Assembly (NCBI RefSeq): GCF_002775205.1
Contig: NC_036448.1
Location: 5,048,572 to 5,112,571 of the forward strand
Length of the DNA: 64,000 nt
Source of the DNA: Xiphophorus maculatus
Taxonomy: Eukaryota > Chordata > Actinopteri > Cyprinodontiformes > Poeciliidae
Direction: 5' to 3'
Position numbers and translations under genes: made by a program. The first letter of the stretch is position 1; every line of letters begins with the position of its first letter. Under the pieces are notes generated by a model that saw only the letters and a program-made list of their open reading frames with translations, made no database searches and was not told the origin of the DNA. This document shows positions 61,817 through 64,000 of this stretch, in pieces.

Positions 61817-62829
61817 TGTTGTGTGAGGTGTTGAGGAATTATACACTGAAGTTATAGAACCTGGATCCATCAGTTTCAGTCATTTGAGAGAGATTTCATC
61901 ATTGTTCTGTTCCACTTAGAAATGATAAAATGACTCTCAGCGGGGTCCGACCCCGACACACAGCTGCACTCAGCTGGAACAGGAACACTCAGGAAAAGCT
62001 GCAACAGCTGCGCTTGATGTATCTGTTTTGGCTGAAACTTGCAAAAACTATTTGCACTTTCATATTTTGTGGCCTTAACATCGCAGACTTCTATGTATTG
62101 TATTAGGATCTTACACTGCAAAAACCACAAAATCTTAAGTAATTTTGGCCTCGTTTCCAGTGCAAAACTCTTAGTAGACTTGAGCTAACAGGAAATTCAC
62201 TTGCAAGTAACTTTACAGCATGAAATATGTTTGTTTTATGTCAATAATTTAGTAATATTGTTGGAAAAGTTGTTCCACGCACAATATGGGGACAATGTCT
62301 TGTTCAAAGTCGGTTACCATGGTGATGCATGTTCGTTGTTTCTGGTCCCTCTGGGTTTAGACTGAATGAGCCTCCATGCTGAAAAGTTGCACTGCATTTC
62401 CTCAGTGGCATCGAAGTAAAAGGGGGCCTGAAGACAAATGCACATCCTACTTTGTCTATTGTGAACTATTAAGCTTTGTGTTAGTCTGGTAGATAAAACC
62501 TCATTTAAAAACTCGTCTAATTTGTGTTTGGAACGTGAAAAAATGTGAGAACGGTAATTTGTTTGTCTCCGCTCTGATTGTTCTGAAATCGGAAGCAGTG
62601 ATTCATCATAAATTACTGAACATCCGGTGCCCGTCTGGCAAACACCATATGTTTGTGAAACAAACACAACAGATAAAATGAGTCCTGAATGATTGCTTTT
62701 AGTCGGCGGAGTGACGGATGACGCCTCCATTGTAACAGATCTGCTAACAGGCTCAGAGGCCTGCCATCTCTGTATCCTTCCCTGGCAATAAAAAGGTCAT
62801 TTCAGAGGAGATGCTGCGTCCTTTCATCA

Positions 62830-63090
62830 CAGCGCCTGGAGAAGCGCGCGCGCGTTTATCTTTTTTTCTTCTTCTTCTTCTTGTTGCTCAGTTTCTCTTC
62901 GTGCTCTGCTGTTTCGCTGCATTTCTTTTTGTACTGCTCAGAAGGTTAGCTGGTGTCTAACGGGCCTCCAGCTGAAAAGAAGAAGAAAAAACCCAGAGAT
63001 CAACCCGCTCTGTCGCGCGCGGGCCTCGCAATGTGCGTCCGCGTTCAGAGCTGGAGATGTGACCAGTTCACCAGATCCAATAAAGATGGC
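62830..63090. promoter_or_regulatory. GC/CpG-rich patch, possible promoter
   Basis: It contains GCGCGCGCG and GTCGCGCGCGGG runs in otherwise AT-rich sequence and a YY1-like AAGATGGCCGC at about 63,085. No gene is visible after it within the window, so this is only a candidate. Confidence 0.25.
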
Positions 63091-63819
63091 CGCGCATGTG
63101 AGATAATGAGATGCTAATTCACGCTGAGCTTTGACTCGAAAGTAGCGCGGTGATATTTAAGTACCTGAGAGTGAGTCTGAAAAGTTTGACTGTAGTATTT
63201 TTGCACTAGTCGTGAAACATGATAGGGGACTTTAATATTCTTGGACTCAGCCGACTCTCTTATCTCATGTCTGCTGTTTGCTTCTTTATTTATCTCCTTG
63301 TTCTCTATTTTTGGCCACAAGTCCTATTTTTGCATCTGCTGTATTCCTCTAGGCTTTAGCTGTTCCATTGTTTTGTGACATTTTGGGAAATGTGATTATG
63401 TAGTTTGATGGCTATATCTGCAGCAGGCTGGTATGTGTCCCCTCTGCTCCAGATTTCCCTTAAACCTGAACAAACAACGAGTGTCTAACAAAAACAAGCT
63501 GAACTCTGGATTGTCACAGAAGCATGTTCCTACTCGGCCCACCCAAACACAGCAAAAACTAATTGGAGTCCTGTAACAATGCCTCTCAAAAATGGAAAAT
63601 GACAGCTCTCTCCGTCGATGCCAGACTTATTTTGGCGCATTTCGTTCGTCCAGGCGTTGTTGCCGATTCACAGCACCTTCCTGATGTCCGTCGTTTCAGA
63701 CAGCAGGACGATGACAGCTGTCGAATTATGAAAAATCACCATGCAGCTTGAGAAGCAAGCACAATACCAAACCACAATACGTTCTTTGTGCACGACTGAA
63801 TGTTTTTTTTTGAAAAACT

Positions 63820-64000
63820 CAGGATGTTTTCACACCTGATAGTCCTGTAGACTCCATTCGGTTTGGGACCAAAATGGTAGCATTTGTTACTTTTTCAGCT
63901 GGTGTGGTTCGCTTTCACACTGCATTGTCACATGATCAAAACCCTTTGGAAAATCTGTTCCCCTCCTCGCCTGTGGTGGCGCTATGTCAAGAAGCACTGA
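63820..64000. repeat. MITE-like element, TTTTCACACCTGA family, cut by window end
   Basis: It starts GATGTTTTCACACCTGATAG and contains TTTGGGACCAAAATGGTAGC and GTGGTGGCGCTATGTCAAGA, as in the copy at 11,805. Confidence 0.55.

Larger units (their letters stand above)
53730..64000. other. Downstream intergenic region, no supported gene
   Basis: It contains a SINE at 57,460-57,637, CA microsatellites at 57,909-57,964 and 61,750-61,812, MITE-like copies (58,075-58,385; 63,820 to the window end), a partial GGGCCATTGTAGAT-family copy at 61,190-61,330 and a GC-rich patch at 62,830-63,090. The frames at 57,870-58,403 and 60,520-60,789 have no family features. Confidence 0.55.

Noticed and set aside
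63085-63100. ATGGCCGCGCAT followed by GTGAGA as another first exon
   Set aside because: Only four codons, with no downstream partner; kept only as part of the GC-rich patch.

Overview
This window is vertebrate nuclear DNA, almost certainly from a ray-finned fish. Genes are split by GT-AG introns, spaced by repeats, and match vertebrate families closely. Two tRNA-derived SINE copies (32.57 kb and 57.46 kb) look like a family I associate with killifish and livebearers, so Cyprinodontiformes is my best guess; it cannot be proven from this window alone.

Layout. 1-5 kb: non-coding, repeat-rich. 5,442-23,733 (+): sgip1, a 23-exon endocytic adaptor gene whose assembled reading frame is open from ATG to stop (2,745 nt). 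24,856-26,114: a Tc1/mariner transposon with a frameshifted transposase. 26-30 kb: repeats. 30,142-30,568 (-): insl5, a two-exon relaxin-family peptide hormone gene with its own TATA box. 31,941-36,750 (+): a beta-tubulin gene with seven coding exons, three introns more than the usual vertebrate layout. 37.4-42.9 kb: repeats, a LINE tail, a cluster of three tRNA-Leu-type sequences and an isolated first-exon-like motif. 43,271-53,722 (+): lrrc52, a two-exon leucine-rich-repeat membrane protein gene with a 9.5 kb intron. 53.8-64 kb: no gene that I can support; repeats, microsatellites and a GC-rich patch near 62.8-63.1 kb.

The four protein genes do not form a pathway. sgip1 serves clathrin-mediated endocytosis, insl5 is a gut or endocrine peptide, the tubulin is cytoskeletal, and lrrc52 belongs to the BK/Slo channel gamma-subunit family. 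sgip1 next to insl5 matches the human 1p31 neighbourhood, which supports both calls.

No wholly new system was found. The points most worth a second look are the extra introns in the beta-tubulin gene, an in-frame 84-nt intron-like segment and a GC-AG intron in sgip1, the tRNA-Leu triplet in which one copy has switched its anticodon, a (TG)n tract directly against the lrrc52 acceptor site, and several well-bounded MITEs and perfect palindromes.
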